Source of the DNA: Acanthochromis polyacanthus | Lineage: Eukaryota > Chordata > Actinopteri > Pomacentridae | NCBI RefSeq assembly: GCF_021347895.1 | Contig: NC_067113.1 | Coordinates: 38,851,474 to 38,915,473 of the forward strand | Length of the DNA stretch: 64,000 bases | Direction: 5' to 3' | Shown: positions 31,115-42,690 of the stretch, one piece after another | How the letters are laid out: the number at the start of each line of letters is the position of its first letter | Numbering within the stretch: position 1 is the stretch's first letter | Translations under genes and position numbers: made by a program | The notes under the pieces: model-generated | Database searches by the model: none | What the model was told of the DNA's origin: nothing | Seen by the model: the letters and a program-made list of their open reading frames with translations, nothing else

Positions 31115-31400
31115 ACCTCACATTGTTGACACCACAAAAAGGCCAAAATTACAAAATGATAAAAACCATGAAATTACCACAAAAAACATTTAAACCACAA
31201 GAAAGACCACACCACAAAAAGATTCAAAATGAACACGATAAGACACAAAATTACCAGAAAAACACACAAAATGACCACATAAAGATGCTAAATTACCTAA
31301 AAGAGACACACAATTCAGCCAAGGATTGAAAATCTCACAAAACTACCATGAAAAGACACAAAATCAACACAAAAAGGTAAAAAATCAAGACAAAAATATT
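31115..31400 (-). repeat. C/A-rich minisatellite (CACAAAA family)
   Basis: Degenerate units such as ACCACAAAAAGA and TTACCAGAAAAACACAAA. It is the complement orientation of the TTTGTGG family in intron 2. Confidence 0.65.
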
Positions 31401-32530
31401 GGAATGACTCCAATAATTATTAAAATAGTTGCATAATAATTTCATCAGTTAATCAGTCGACTAATTAGTTCTAGTTCCATTTTTGATTTCGGATTTTCAG
31501 GAAAACTGGATGCAAGATGTTTTTTCCAGCTGTTATTTCAACAAAATCAATCTTGGCTCCTAATCTGTGTTGTTTTTCAGGTCGTTTTTGTGAAATTTAA
31601 CTTTGAGATTTGATTGGAGATTCATTAAAAAGCCGTCGGAGCCCAACCAGAGATCCGAGGACGTTCAATCTTTACTGTAGCTCTTCTTCTACTGTAGTTT
31701 CCCTCCAAGTCCCAGTAGCCATAAATGTTTCTGAGATCCTTCTGTAACCAGACTTTGACAGACCAGGCTTTATATATTCAGATATATATATATATATATA
31801 AATAGATATATGTGGAAATGAAGGACGTCGACTGCAGCACTTTGTACCTGAACCATGTTTTAGCTTCATTTGTCCAGAAGAGCATGAAGCCGGAACATTA
31901 ACTGTCTCATTTAGAGTTTTATTTTCATCCAGAAAAGTCTCCAGATTCAACTTTAATCATTTAAAAGACTCAAAGAAACCAGTGAGCAGGTGAAAGTCAA
32001 TAACTGGAGGTAAATTTAAATAATTGAACCGACATTGTTAATTATTAACGTATTGAAATGTGCTCATCAGAGGCCCGTTAGCGGCTCCTGGTGATGTCGG
32101 ACCTCCTCCTAATGACGCTCTTTGAACCGTGGAGGTGTTTGCAGACAGCAGGAACGTAAACGTTGGAGGTCAAACCGGCTGCTAAGATCACTGAGAAACT
32201 GGAAAAACTGAAACAAAGACGAGTTTCTGTTGGTTGTTTGATTCAAGAACTGAATTTAATAGAATCTGAGAGAAATGTGAAGATGTTGAAGCCGAAGCTG
32301 ACTGATTTTTGTCCAATTTTATTTTAAAAAATCAGAGAAAATCAGCAAAAGAAAACGTGAATTATGTGAGTTTTAGCTCTCTGAACTCCAAGCAGCAGTT
32401 TCTGGGTGTTTGTTTTTAACCTCCTGTCACTGTAAATCTATGGAAACCTAACATGAAGAAAAACAGAGAACTCAGAAATGTCTTCTGTTAGTTAGAATGA
32501 TGGAAATCTGAAAAAAAGTTTAAATTGGAG
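31401..32530. other. Intergenic DNA without recognised feature
   Basis: Contains a short (TA)n tract at about 31780-31800. Otherwise ordinary AT-rich sequence with no exon, element or repeat that I can support. Confidence 0.5.
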
Positions 32531-33225
32531 AAACCAAATCAAAAACATGCTAAAATCCCACAAAACCATCAGGAAAAGACACAAAATCAACACAAAAGGT
32601 GCAAAACTAATACAAAAACTTTTAAAATCACGACAAAAAGCATGAAATAACACAAAAGGGATTCAAAATCACCACAAAAACATGCAAACCCACCATGAAC
32701 AAACACAAAATTATTCCGAGATGCAAAATAACAAGCTATGAGTATAACACAGAATGACACAAATCTGAAGAAAAGAAACGGTTGAAATTCGTGAAACCAC
32801 TGCAAAAAGATGCTAAATTACCTGAAATTTACACAAAATCCCCACAAAAAGAAGCAGAAAAGCACAAAAGATGTAAAATAACCTGAAAAATACTCAAAAT
32901 TACCAAAAAGATACAAAAACACTCAAAAGTACCACAAACAGATTCTCAAAAGTCTCAGCATTATCACAAAAACACTCAAAAATACCACTAAAGCAACACA
33001 AAAGATGTGAAATTACTACAAAAACACTCAAAATTGCCAAAAGAAAACCACTCAAAGATATTAAGACTCCAAAGAGATGCAGAATCGCTACATAAAGGTC
33101 AAATTAAAATCAAAAATCACCACAAAAGGACACAATATCGCCACAAAATCACCGTGAAAACAAATCCCCACAAAAAGATGCTAATTTACCATAAAATGAC
33201 ACAAACAAAGACTCCAAGAACCATG
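32531..33225 (-). repeat. C/A-rich minisatellite (CACAAAA family)
   Basis: About 700 bp of degenerate units such as AAAATCACCACAAAAAG and AAAATTACCAAAAAGATAC. Its Lys/Gln/His-rich frames are artefacts. Confidence 0.7.
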
Positions 33226-33614
33226 GTGTTTGTGCTTTTTTCTAAAGACGTTTTCAAACCCTTCAGCAGGTTTTTGGGGTTCAGACGTTAAAATTGTAAA
33301 AGACGCTTTCAGACTTTGATGTCCAGGATGATCTGATTCCTCTGATCTGGTGTTCTTCCTTCTTTTAGATAAAGTCTGAACAGATCGTAGCGAAAACCAG
33401 CGGGTTCTAAAGAGAACGTTCCTCAGAGAGCGTATGAATGTAGCTTCAAGAGAAAACTGTCGGTGCCTGAAGGAAGCAAACTAAAGTCACTTTTACCTTC
33501 TTCTTCCACTTTCTTTTCTTCTTTTTTTCCCTTTTTGTCCTTTAATCTTCATTGCTTTCTTTCCCAGTTTCACACTAAAATGTGTAAAATATGCGTTGGT
33601 CTGCAGTGTATTAT

Positions 33615-34190
33615 CTATAAAGATAGAAAATTACCACAGAAAGATACCAAATTACCTTAAAAAGACTCAAAATTACCACCAAAAGACCTAAAATTACCAT
33701 AAAAAGCCATAAAATCACCACAAAATGGTAAAAAAAAAACTCAAAATGACCACGAAAAGATTACAATTAGCTCAAAAAGGCAAAAAATTTGCAAAGAAAG
33801 ATGTGAAATCCCCACAAAAAGACTCAAAATCCCCACAATGCCATGCTAAAGTACCACAAAAATAATAAATCTCTCCAAAACAGATGCCCAATCACCTAAA
33901 ACAAAAAATTTAAATTACAAGAAAAAGATGTTAAATCACCACCAAAGACCCAAAATTACCTTAACAAGACTAAAAAGCATCATTAAAAAGATGCAAAATT
34001 ACCGTATAAAGACTCAAAACTACCATAAAAACATTCAAAATTACAGCCAAAATACTCAAAACAGCACAAAAAATCAATATGACCCAAAATTACCTTAAAA
34101 AGATAAAATTACCACAAAAGACTCAAAATCACCAACAAATGACGCAAAATTCCCCCAAAATCACCATGAAAACAAATCGCCACAAAAAAC
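33615..34190 (-). repeat. C/A-rich minisatellite (CACAAAA family)
   Basis: Units like AAAATTACCACAAAAAGAC and AAAATTACCTTAAAAAGAC in a row. Separated from the 32531-33225 block by about 400 bp of ordinary sequence. Confidence 0.7.
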
Positions 34191-34984
34191 CGTGAAACCA
34201 ACAGGAGTCAAATCTCTAATTTACGTCTTTTAGAGGCATCGAACTTCAACCCTAACTGTGAACTTTTACCTGAACTGAGGAAGTTTTGTAGCAGAACGAT
34301 TCACTGTCAACCAACATTTTCATTGGTTTTCTTTCTTTCTTTCTTATTCTTTTTTTCTTCCCCTGTCTTACTTTCCTTTTCCAGTTTTTTTCTGTGCTAA
34401 AATCACAAACCTGTTGGATAAAAACTCTGAATCAAACCATAAAACTAAAGGAAATCTTTGCTGTCAGCTGTTATTTTTCTGATCATCCAGGTTTAAAACG
34501 ATTCTGTTCTTTGGGTTTTCCTCCAGTCGTCCATCCTCTCCAAAGAAAAAGTAGCTTCTTGGTAGCATTTCTGTGTTTTTAAGAGACTTTAAGAGCTTTT
34601 CTTTGTCTGTCTGTTGGGTTTTCTATCTGAAGCCATAAGCTGGACTTTAAACAGGAAGTGTTTGGTCTTTCATCGACCTTCTGATTGATTTTGTCTCCGA
34701 CCTGTGAAATCCTGACCAGTATACTGTCTGTCAACTCCTTCATCTGCTGTACTTCCATGGTTTTTCCTGTTCTCGCTGGTTTTCCATGAACTCTGAGTGT
34801 CGTCTGCGGGTGTTTTCTCGTCGTCCATCTTTGTTCGGACCCTCAGCACTGTACCATGTGACCCAGGTAGCCGCTTCGCCATGTTTAATAATAAACAACT
34901 ATTGTGCCTGATAGAGATCTTTAAATAAAAACACACTGTCTTCAAACTCTGTCTCTCTGCTGGTTTTCTGTCCTCTGTCACACA
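34191..34984. other. Intergenic DNA without recognised feature
   Basis: A short CTTTCTTTCTTTCTT run lies near 34330-34345. Open frames are short and without splice or family support. Confidence 0.5.
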
Positions 34985-35075
34985 GCTGTTTGTCACACGG
35001 ATACAAAATTAACACAACAAGGTGCAAAACCAACACAAAAAGACTCAAAATTAACACAAAAACATACAAAACTAG
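34985..35075 (-). repeat. Short C/A-rich minisatellite patch
   Basis: Three to four units of AAAATTAACACAAAAA type, same family as the larger blocks nearby. It lies just left of the Tc1-like element. A related patch lies on the right at 36995-37270, so the transposon may have landed inside one larger array. Confidence 0.6.
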
Positions 35076-35103
35076 ACGAGCCCTCAGTAGAGGGCAGAAC
35101 CAC

Positions 35104-35133
35104 GCCATCTACTGGCGAGTTTCAGTAGATGGC
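35104..35133. other. Perfect 11-bp hairpin
   Basis: GCCATCTACTG (35104-35114) pairs with CAGTAGATGGC (35123-35133) across an 8-base loop. No flanking coding signal. Could be a small element remnant. Confidence 0.5.
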
Positions 35134-35183
35134 ATTAAATACTTGCATATGAATCTGTATCAGTTTTGATCATCCTACGTATA

Positions 35184-35383
35184 CAGGACTGTCTCAGAAA
35201 ATTAGAATATTGTGATAAAGTTCTTTATTTTCTGAAATGCAATTAAAAAAACAAAAATGTCATACATACTGGATTCATTACAAATCAACTGAAATATTTC
35301 AAGCCTTTTATTATTTTAATATTGCTGATTATGGCTTACAGCTTAAGAAAACTCAAAAATCCTATCTCAAAATATTAGAATAT
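35184..35383. repeat. Tc1-like left terminal inverted repeat
   Basis: 200 bp, complement of the right repeat except for two substitutions (in the ACATAC/ACATTC and TTTCAAGCC/TTTCGAGCC contexts). An internal TCAAAATATTAGAATAT at the inner end echoes the outer AAAATTAGAATATT, i.e. two potential transposase-binding direct repeats per arm. Confidence 0.92.
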
Positions 35384-35458
35384 TTCCTCAGACCAAGTAA
35401 AAAACAAAATTATAACAGCAAAACAAAATCAAACATTTGAAAATGTCCATTAATGCAC

Positions 35459-36463
35459 TCAGTACTTGGTTGGGAATCCTTTTGCACGAAATACTGCATC
35501 AATGCGGCGTGGCATGGAGGCAATCAGCCTGTGGCATTGCTGAGGTGTTATGGATGCCCAGGATGCTTCAATAGTGGCCTTTAGCTCATTTGCATTGTTG
35601 GGTCTGGTGTCTTTCAGCTTCTTCTTGACAATACCCGACAAATTCTCAATGGGGTTCAGGTCAGGGGAATTGGCAGGCCAATCGAGGACAGTAATGCCAT
35701 GGTCAGTACACCAGTTACTGGTGGTTTTGGCACTGTGGGCAGGTGCCAGATCATGCTGGAAAATGAAATCATCATCTCCATAGAGCTTTCCAGCAGAAGG
35801 AAGCATGTAGTGCTCTAAAATCTCTTGGTACACAGCTGCATTTACTCTGGACTTGATGAGACACAGTGGACCAACTCCAGCAGCTGACATGGCTCCCCAA
35901 ACCATCGCTGACTGTGGGAACTTCACACTGGATTTCAAGCAACTTGGATTTTGCTCCTCTTCAGCCTTTCTCCAGACTCTGGCGCCTTGACTTCCAAATG
36001 AAATACAAAACTTGCTTTCGTCTGAAAAGAGGACTTTGGACCACTCTTCAACTGTCCAGTGTTTCTTTTCCATAGCCCAAGTCAGACGCTTTTTCCGTTG
36101 TCTTGAGTTCAGAAGTGGCTTGACCATGGGAATACGGCTATTGTAGCCCATTTCCCGGACACGTCTGTAAACAGTGGCTTTTGATACCTGGACTCCAGCT
36201 TCAGTCCACTGTCTTTGAAGCTCCCCCAAATTCTGGAAGCGGCTCTTCTTCACAATGCTGTTAAGCCTGCGGTCATCTCTCTTGGTTGTGCAGCGTTTCC
36301 TGCCACATTTCTCCCTTCCAACAGACTTTTTGTGAATGTGCTTTGAAACTGCACTCTGTGAACAGCCTGCTCTTTGAGAAATTTCTTTTTGTGTCTTACC
36401 CTCCTGATGGAGGGTGTCAATGATGGTCCTCTGGACAGCAGTCAGATCAGCAGTCTTCCCCAT
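35459..36463 (-). CDS. Tc1/mariner DD34E transposase (334 aa)
   Basis: Full-length transposase that would cut and paste its own element by binding the terminal repeats and catalysing DNA strand transfer in the nucleus. Residues about 1-45 form the first helix-turn-helix (KTQKEISQRAGCSQSAVSKH), then a GRKR hook (54-57) and a second helix-turn-helix up to about 110. The catalytic triad is visible: Asp148 (LFSDES), Asp238 (FQHDLAPAHS) and Glu273 (SPDLNPIENL), with exactly 34 residues between the last two. Length matches the family (about 340). ATG at 36461-36463. Odd: position 276, after ENL, is Ser (TCG), where Tc1 proteins usually have Trp (TGG). One base change could have weakened this copy. 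It is a mobile gene, not a host gene. Confidence 0.95.
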   Translation of the reverse strand: MGKTADLTAVQRTIIDTLHQEGKTQKEISQRAGCSQSAVSKHIHKKSVGREKCGRKRCTTKRDDRRLNSIVKKSRFQNLGELQRQWTEAGVQVSKATVYRRVREMGYNSRIPMVKPLLNSRQRKKRLTWAMEKKHWTVEEWSKVLFSDESKFCISFGSQGARVWRKAEEEQNPSCLKSSVKFPQSAMVWGAMSAAGVGPLCLIKSRVNAAVYQEILEHYMLPSAGKLYGDDDFIFQHDLAPAHSAKTTSNWCTDHGITVLDWPANSPDLNPIENLSGIVKKKLKDTRPNNANELKATIEASWASITPQQCHRLIASMPRRIDAVFRAKGFPTKY

Positions 36464-36589
36464 ACTTGTGTTTAGTTTACTGAACCAAGCTGAGTGTTTT
36501 TCAAGGCTCAGGAAACACTTGCAGGTGTTTCGAGTTATTTAGACGATTCAAGTGATTAGTTAAATAGCCTACTAGTATACTTTTTCATG

Positions 36590-36789
36590 ATATTCTAATA
36601 TTTTGAGATAGGATTTTTGAGTTTTCTTAAGCTGTAAGCCATAATCAGCAATATTAAAATAATAAAAGGCTCGAAATATTTCAGTTGATTTGTAATGAAT
36701 CCAGAATGTATGACATTTTTGTTTTTTTAATTGCATTTCAGAAAATAAAGAACTTTATCACAATATTCTAATTTTCTGAGACAGTCCTG
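36590..36789. repeat. Tc1-like right terminal inverted repeat
   Basis: Partner of 35184-35383, ending CAGTCCTG followed by the TA target duplication. Confidence 0.92.
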
Positions 36790-36994
36790 TATCCCTTCCT
36801 ACTTGATCTGCTGACCTGTAACTCCACAGCTGAGCAGGAGACCTTAGACTGATCTTCAGTGCCAAGTTTGATTATCCTGACTTCAGCACTTGCAGAGATA
36901 TCGGACCGGACATACACACATACATACCCAGCCAGCCAGCCAGCCAGATACCGAAGCAAATGCAATAACCCCGCTGACATACGTGGGGCGTAGT

Positions 36995-37275
36995 TTATTA
37001 CCACAAAACAATGCTAAATGAACACAAAAAGTGCAAAATTACCTGAAAAACATGCAAAATTGTCACAAAAATATATGTACGTGTCACAAAAGATGTAAAA
37101 TTACAACTAAAAGGTGCAAAAATGTCACAAAGGATGCAAAATTACCACAAAGACTCAAAATCGACCCAAAAAGATGCTATATCGACACAAAAAGGTGCAA
37201 AATTATTGGAAAAACATGCCAAAATGCCACAAAAGATGCAAAATTCCCACTGAAAGATGCTAAATCAACACTAAA
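36995..37275 (-). repeat. C/A-rich minisatellite (CACAAAA family)
   Basis: Units such as CACAAAAAGTGCAAAATTAC and ACAAAAGATGCAAAATTAC, fairly regular at about 25-30 bp. The Lys/Cys-rich frame through it is an artefact. Confidence 0.7.
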
Positions 37276-37549
37276 AAGTGGAAATTACATGTACACTTTG
37301 GACAATAATGCAGAAAGTCATACAATGGCCAGAGAGGAATAAGGAGTAGAAGATGAAACGATGGGAACAAAGAATAAAAAGATGAATATTATGATGCTCG
37401 TTTGTTTCCTTTCATCTTTCATTCATGAACCTCCAGATGAACAGAGACGAGATCAGACCAACAATAACCAATGAATATTCAGAGACTCCGACATACGCTG
37501 GAAAAATAATAAAATAAAAAAAATAGGTCTATTAATTAAAGGCAGACTG

Positions 37550-37770
37550 GTCCTGGGCTAGTGACCAGACAAAGAGTGATTCAGAAAACCTTGCTGAAGG
37601 GAAAGCCACCACCTCGCCTGGGTCAGAAAGACCGGGGCCTCTTCAGAGAGCATCTGGGGGCCGAGCCTTGGGGCCTCGTGGGACTCAGTCGGGTACAGCA
37701 AGAAAAAATACTCAGCACCGCTTTGTTGGAGTTCTATCTGGAGAACAACAGGGTCACCTCTCTGCAACTT
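37550..37770 (+). mobile_element. Inverted fragment of a LINE 5' region
   Basis: The stretch beginning TGGTCCTGGG and containing GATTCAGAAAACC and CACCTCGCCTGGGT is an imperfect complement of about 39200-39450 and 38940-39010. It is therefore a piece of the same LINE as the neighbouring minus-strand copy, attached in the opposite orientation at that copy's 3' end. The frame is broken. Confidence 0.6.
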
Positions 37771-39480
37771 CATCCATCTGTCCATTTTCTTCCTCTTATC
37801 CGAGGTCGGGTCGAAGAGGCAGCAGACAAAGCAGCTGATTCCAAACATCCCTCCACCCGGAAACGCTTTCCAGCACTTCCTAGAGGATCCCAAGGTGTTC
37901 CCAGGCCAGATGAGATATATAATCCCTCCAGTGAGTTCTGGGTCTATCCCGGGGACTCCTCCCAGGTGGATGTGTTCAGAAAACCTCCAAAGGAAGTCTT
38001 TCCAGAGGCATCCGAATCAGATGTCCAAACCACCTGAACTGGCTCCTTTAGAGGTGAAGGAGCAGCGAATGTCTGATCTTCTCCTCCTATCTCTAAGGCT
38101 GAGCCCAACAACCCCACAAACTTTCCCAGGGAGGCTGAGAAGTGTGATACCCCAGTAGTTGGAGCACACTCTCTGGTCCCCCTTTTTGAAAATGGGAACA
38201 ACCACCCCGGTCTGCCACTTCACAGGTACCGTACCTGATGCCCACGCCACACTGTAGAGACGTGTCAGCCAAGACAGTCCAACAATGTCCAGAGCCTTCA
38301 GCATCTCAGGGAGGATCTCGTCCACACCTGACACCACTGAGGAGCTTCTTAACTACCTCAGCAACCTCTACCACGGATATGAACGAAGATTCCCATGAGT
38401 CTTCAGGCTCTGCCTCCTCCACAGAGGATGTGTTTATTAGATTCAGGAGTTCCTCAAAGTGCTCTTTCCACCACCCAACAATATCCCTAGTACGAGTCAA
38501 CAGTTCCCCCTGAATGTAAACAGTCTGAGCAAAGTCCTGCCTCCCCTTCCTGAGGCGTCAAGCGCTTTGCCAGAACTTCCTTAAGGCCAACAAAAAGTCC
38601 TTCTTCATAGCCTCTCCAAAGGTCTAAGACAGTCTGGTACCAGGTACACGAATGAGCAACCTTTTGATCCAACATGTTGTTCATTATGTCCAGTCAATGG
38701 CTAGCACATAAGTCCAATAACAGAACACCACTCGGGCTCAGATTGGGCAGGCCATTCCTCCCAATCACCTCCTCCAGGTTTCTCCATCGTTGTCCACGTG
38801 AGTGTTGAAGTCCCCCAGGAGAACTTTAGAGTCCCCAGGCGGTACCCCTTCCAGGAACTACCCAGAGACTCCAAGAAGACTGAATACTGTGAACTGCTGT
38901 TCGGCACATAAGAACAGACAACAGTCAGAGTTTTCCCCTCAGAGAGGAGACCCTGTGGTTCTCCAGGGAGAAGTCCAACAAAGCGGCACTAAGCCGGGAG
39001 CCCGTGAGTATCCCCATACCCACCCAGAACCTGTCACCCTGGGCAACTCCAGAGAAGGAGAGAGTCCAACCCCTCTCCAGGGTTCTGGTTCCAGAACCCT
39101 TGATGTGTGTGGAGGTGAGCCCAACTATATCCAGTCATTCTGTTCTACCTCAGCTCAGGTTCCTTTCCTGCCAGTGAGGTGATGTTCCACCTCCCCAGAA
39201 CCAGTCGATTTCCGACCCTGCAGGTGGTGGGTTTACTGGGTGGTGACTCTTTGCTACTTCTTTGTGCTCAGCCTCATGGGGGCACCAGACCTGATGAACT
39301 CCACCCACAAGCCTGGCTCCAGATGAAGCCCCGGCTTCCCTAACCCAGGCGAGGTGGCGGCTTCTCCTTTTTGTGCTGACATCAGGGTTTTCTGAATCGC
39401 TCTCAGTCTGGTTTCTCCCCCAGGACCAGTTTGCCTTGAGAGACCCTACCAGGGGTTAATGCCCCGGACAACAGAGGATC
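37771..39480 (-). pseudogene. Broken LINE with reverse transcriptase and C-terminal remnants
   Basis: Read on the minus strand. The segment 38337-38140 encodes a reverse transcriptase fragment: GVDEILPEMLKALD, WQTGVVVPIFKKGD and YWGITLLSLPGKV. It jumps directly to RDRRRRSDIR, a word normally several hundred residues later, near the C terminus. The catalytic palm, with its expected aspartate box, is deleted. Downstream words (ERLSLEVF-like, then FDPTSDKRKKMDRWM) lead to a GATGGATG-type 3' end near 37780. Upstream, 38500-39480 holds decayed sequence from the endonuclease side. Many stops and shifts; non-functional. Confidence 0.75.
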
Positions 39481-40579
39481 ACTGGATCAGAGAGACACTC
39501 AAACCACAAAGTGGCAATTTGACTGGGGGATTTTAGACTTAATTTAAGCATTTTATCATTTTATCTGCATATATTTAAACTGAAAACTGATCTTTTTATG
39601 ACCTTTAATTCACACACGGTGCACTCGTTAGGATGCTTTGATTAATTACAAACCAACAGCAGCTTTTATAAACTTCTAAATTCACACATTTGCAGCTCGT
39701 TAGCTGCTAATAAATCTGAAAGAAGCATTTATATTATACAGAGTTTAGTTCTGGATAATGAGAAGAATGCAGAATTTAATGTGAAGTAAAAAGTAAAGTT
39801 TGTGTTTGAGTCCTTACTGGTCCTGCAGGGAGGATGTGATGTATGGAGGCTTTCTGCTGATCTCGCTGCTGCTCCTGTATTTATGGAGGTGTTAAACGGC
39901 CACAGAGGACCAACACCCGGCAGCTTTTTAATCCGCCTGCACTGATGAGTTGCTAACGTCTGTTAAAGCCTGAAGCTCCAAGGACGGCCAGAGAATTATC
40001 CTGAAACCGAACGCTGCTGTTAATGAAGGAGGCAGAGTGTTGGTCGACAGAATAAACTCATCATTTACAGCATCGACTGCTTTATCCTTTAACCAATTAA
40101 CTGTTTGACCCATAAAACTGTCAAAATATCTTTTAGTTTAAGGTTAAATTTAATTTACTCTCTATTAGTTTTTTCTTCTTGTCAATTTTAAACTGCAGTA
40201 AACTGCACAAAAGCTACAATATAAAATTAAATATGTCTGGTTTTGTCCAAAGATCTTCAGTTTACTTCCATAGAGGAGGAAATAACTCAGAAAATATTCA
40301 CAATTAACAGGTTTAAAACACAGAATTTGAACAGTTTTTCTTTAAAAAAAAAAAAATCACTGATATCGATGCATCACTGAACAAAAGAGTTTACTATTTT
40401 ACACTTAATTGATTGATTGTTGAATTTCTATATTTAAACATCCAATAAATCACTTTAATTTAACTTGCATTTGATGTGTTTGAAAAATATTGTTGTCACA
40501 CTGTCGGCTCTTAATTGTTCATTTTCATAAAACTAAATAGTCTGTTGTTGAATGAAACATTACATTTGTGACCTGCATT
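39481..40579. other. Intergenic DNA without recognised feature
   Basis: AT-rich sequence. No exon, element or array can be supported. Confidence 0.5.
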
Positions 40580-40825
40580 GAGGAGGTCAGGGTTGATGGA
40601 GGGCAACGTACGCAAATACAATGCTTACATTAACAAAACTAATGTTATAAGAGTTGGATTATGTTCATTTTGTCATTTCTTACTACACTATACTATAAAT
40701 ATTATTTATTTATAGTGTTATAATACTCCAAAAAATTGAAATTATTGATTCAAACCAATGAAGGCATTTAAATGTGTTTCACAAGCAGCAAACTTTGTGC
40801 GCCCTCCATCCACCCTGACCTCCTC
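40580..40825. mobile_element. Possible 246-bp inverted-repeat element
   Basis: GAGGAGGTCAGGG-T/G-GATGGAGGGC (40580-40604) is complementary, with a single mismatch, to 40801-40825. The AT-rich interior has no frame. I see no clear target duplication, so the transposon assignment is tentative. Confidence 0.5.
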
Positions 40826-42005
40826 CGTCAGCCTCTAATGTTGCTAATAAGGGTTTTCTTCGTTTTAGTTTAAAGCTGCAACTACAAATAATTGGGTAAA
40901 TTACTCAGCTGTTTATATTTTGGCTCCAATTCTTTCAGCTCTTACACTTGAAAGAATTACAATTTTAATCAACAGTTAATTTTAGAGTAAAAATTAAAAA
41001 TTAGAATAATTTTTTTCCAAAAAATCAAGAATTTTGAGGTTGCACCTTTGAAAACTTTAGACGTTTTCTCGTTTCTTGATTAGAATCTGAACATCTTTAG
41101 TGGTTTTTGATTGGTTAATTAATTGTCAGCACGTCATTATTGGAACTTCTCCTGACATGTTTTAGATTCTCACATCTGAGACCAAAAACAATTGATTAAA
41201 AGAATCTTTGACAGCAAAGACAATGTTTTTTTTGTTTAAAAATTGCCTTAAAAACAGTAAAACCTGCAAAAACAGACTGATGCGAAGTGATTTTTGTTTT
41301 TAAGTTCTTATATTCCTTTTCATTACATCCATATCTGTGTTTTTATTCAGATTACAGAATTTATTGTTAATAATGTGAGAAAATGTCACTTACACAGAAC
41401 TAAAAAGGCAAAAAATCTCAAATTTTTTCAGCTAAAAAAGCAAAAGTTTACAGGTTTCGTGTTCTTAAGTGAAAATTTGCAGCAGCTCGTCAACATTTAA
41501 CGATGTTACTTTGAGCTTGTACAAATCTATTTTACTTCTCATTTTAACAGTTAATGAATGAAATAATTTTCACATCAATCAATAATATAATGACCCAAAA
41601 GCTGGCGCTCTGTGTGTTTGTGCATCTTAAAAATGGAGATGTGTCCATGGCTGAGGCTGCTGGCTGGACTTGTGTTGGCTGGAACCCTGTGGGACCCCGG
41701 ATGGATTCTAAGCAGGCCTGTTGGGTCTTCTGGGACTCTGAGGGGCTCCTGGCCTCGGCTTTAGCCCCCCGATGGCTGCTCTATCTGGGTTACCCAGTTC
41801 TCGCTGTGGCCCAGATCAATATGGAAATAACAAGTCTGTCAGACGAGATAAAAATAAAAGATGCTGTTTCCTGTTAGCGCGTCTCTGCAGGAACTTTGTG
41901 AAGTTTTCATTCTGTGAGAAAGATGGAAAAAAGAAACTTTCAGGTATGTAGTATGTAGTCCAGGAGCTGAAACTTAAAAAAAATGTCCTGATGTATTCCC
42001 AGATG
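40826..42005. other. Intergenic DNA with a GC-rich patch
   Basis: Mostly AT-rich. A GC-richer patch at about 41600-41830 has a 107-codon frame on plus (...GWTCVGWNPVGPRMDSKQACW...), without family resemblance, splice sites or a codon pattern that I would trust. I leave it unassigned. Confidence 0.45.
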
Positions 42006-42009
42006 GTTT

Positions 42010-42690
42010 TGGTTGTGACCAAAAACGTCACAGGTCAGCATGCTGTTCGAAACGTGACAAAAACGTCATAGGTTAGTATGTCGTCCAAAAAATCACAAAA
42101 AACGTCATAGTTTAGTATGTCATCAGAAACGTGACGTCATAGTTTAGTATGTTGTCAGAAAGATGACAACAACATCATAGTTTAGTAAGTTGTCCAAAAT
42201 GTGACAAAAAAGTCATAATTCAGTATGTCGTCCGAAAAATCACGAAAAACGTCATAGTTTAGTATGTCGTCCAAATCGTGACAAAAACGTCACAGTTTAG
42301 TATGTTGTCAGAAAGATGACAAAAACATCATAGTTTAGAATGTTGTACGAAAAATTGCCAAAATATCATAGTTTGGTATTTCGTCCTGAAAGTCACAAAA
42401 AACGTCATCGTTTAGTATGTCGTCAGAAAATCAACAAAAACGTCAAAGTTTAGTATGTCATCTGAAATGTCAAATCACCAGAAATGTCATAGTTTAGTAT
42501 GTAATCTGAAAAATAAACAACAACGTCACAGTTTGGTATGTTGTACGAATCGTGACAAAAACGTCATAGTTTAGTATGTCGTCCGAAAAATCACCAAAAA
42601 TGTTATTGTTTAGTATCTCGTCCTGAAAGTCACAAAAAACGCCATAGTTTTGTATGTCGTCCGAAACGTGGCGACAACCATTCAGCTCTA
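42010..42690 (-). repeat. 39-bp satellite, diverged array in reverse orientation (about 17 copies)
   Basis: Units like CGTCATAGTTTAGTATGTCG followed by TCCGAAANNTCACAAAAA. This is the complement of the unit in the large array at 47074-48854. Copies vary in length and sequence more than that array, which suggests greater age. Confidence 0.9.

Larger units (their letters stand above)
35184..36789 (-). mobile_element. Tc1-like transposon, 1606 bp, nearly intact
   Basis: Inverted terminal repeats of 200 bp (35184-35383 and 36590-36789) begin CAGGACTGTCTCAGAAAATT and differ from each other at only two positions (about 1%). TA dinucleotides flank both ends (35182-35183 and 36790-36791), the hallmark target duplication of Tc1/mariner elements. 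The single gene inside (35459-36463, minus) has no stop or frameshift. Low repeat divergence together with an intact frame implies a recent insertion. Confidence 0.95.

Noticed and set aside
37561..38513. Plus-strand frames of 87-158 residues
   Set aside because: They are the reverse complement of LINE reverse transcriptase and C-terminal sequence on minus, or broken inverted LINE sequence.
41554..41877. 107-residue frame in a GC-richer patch
   Set aside because: No recognisable family, no splice support, and composition alone is not enough. Kept only as a note.
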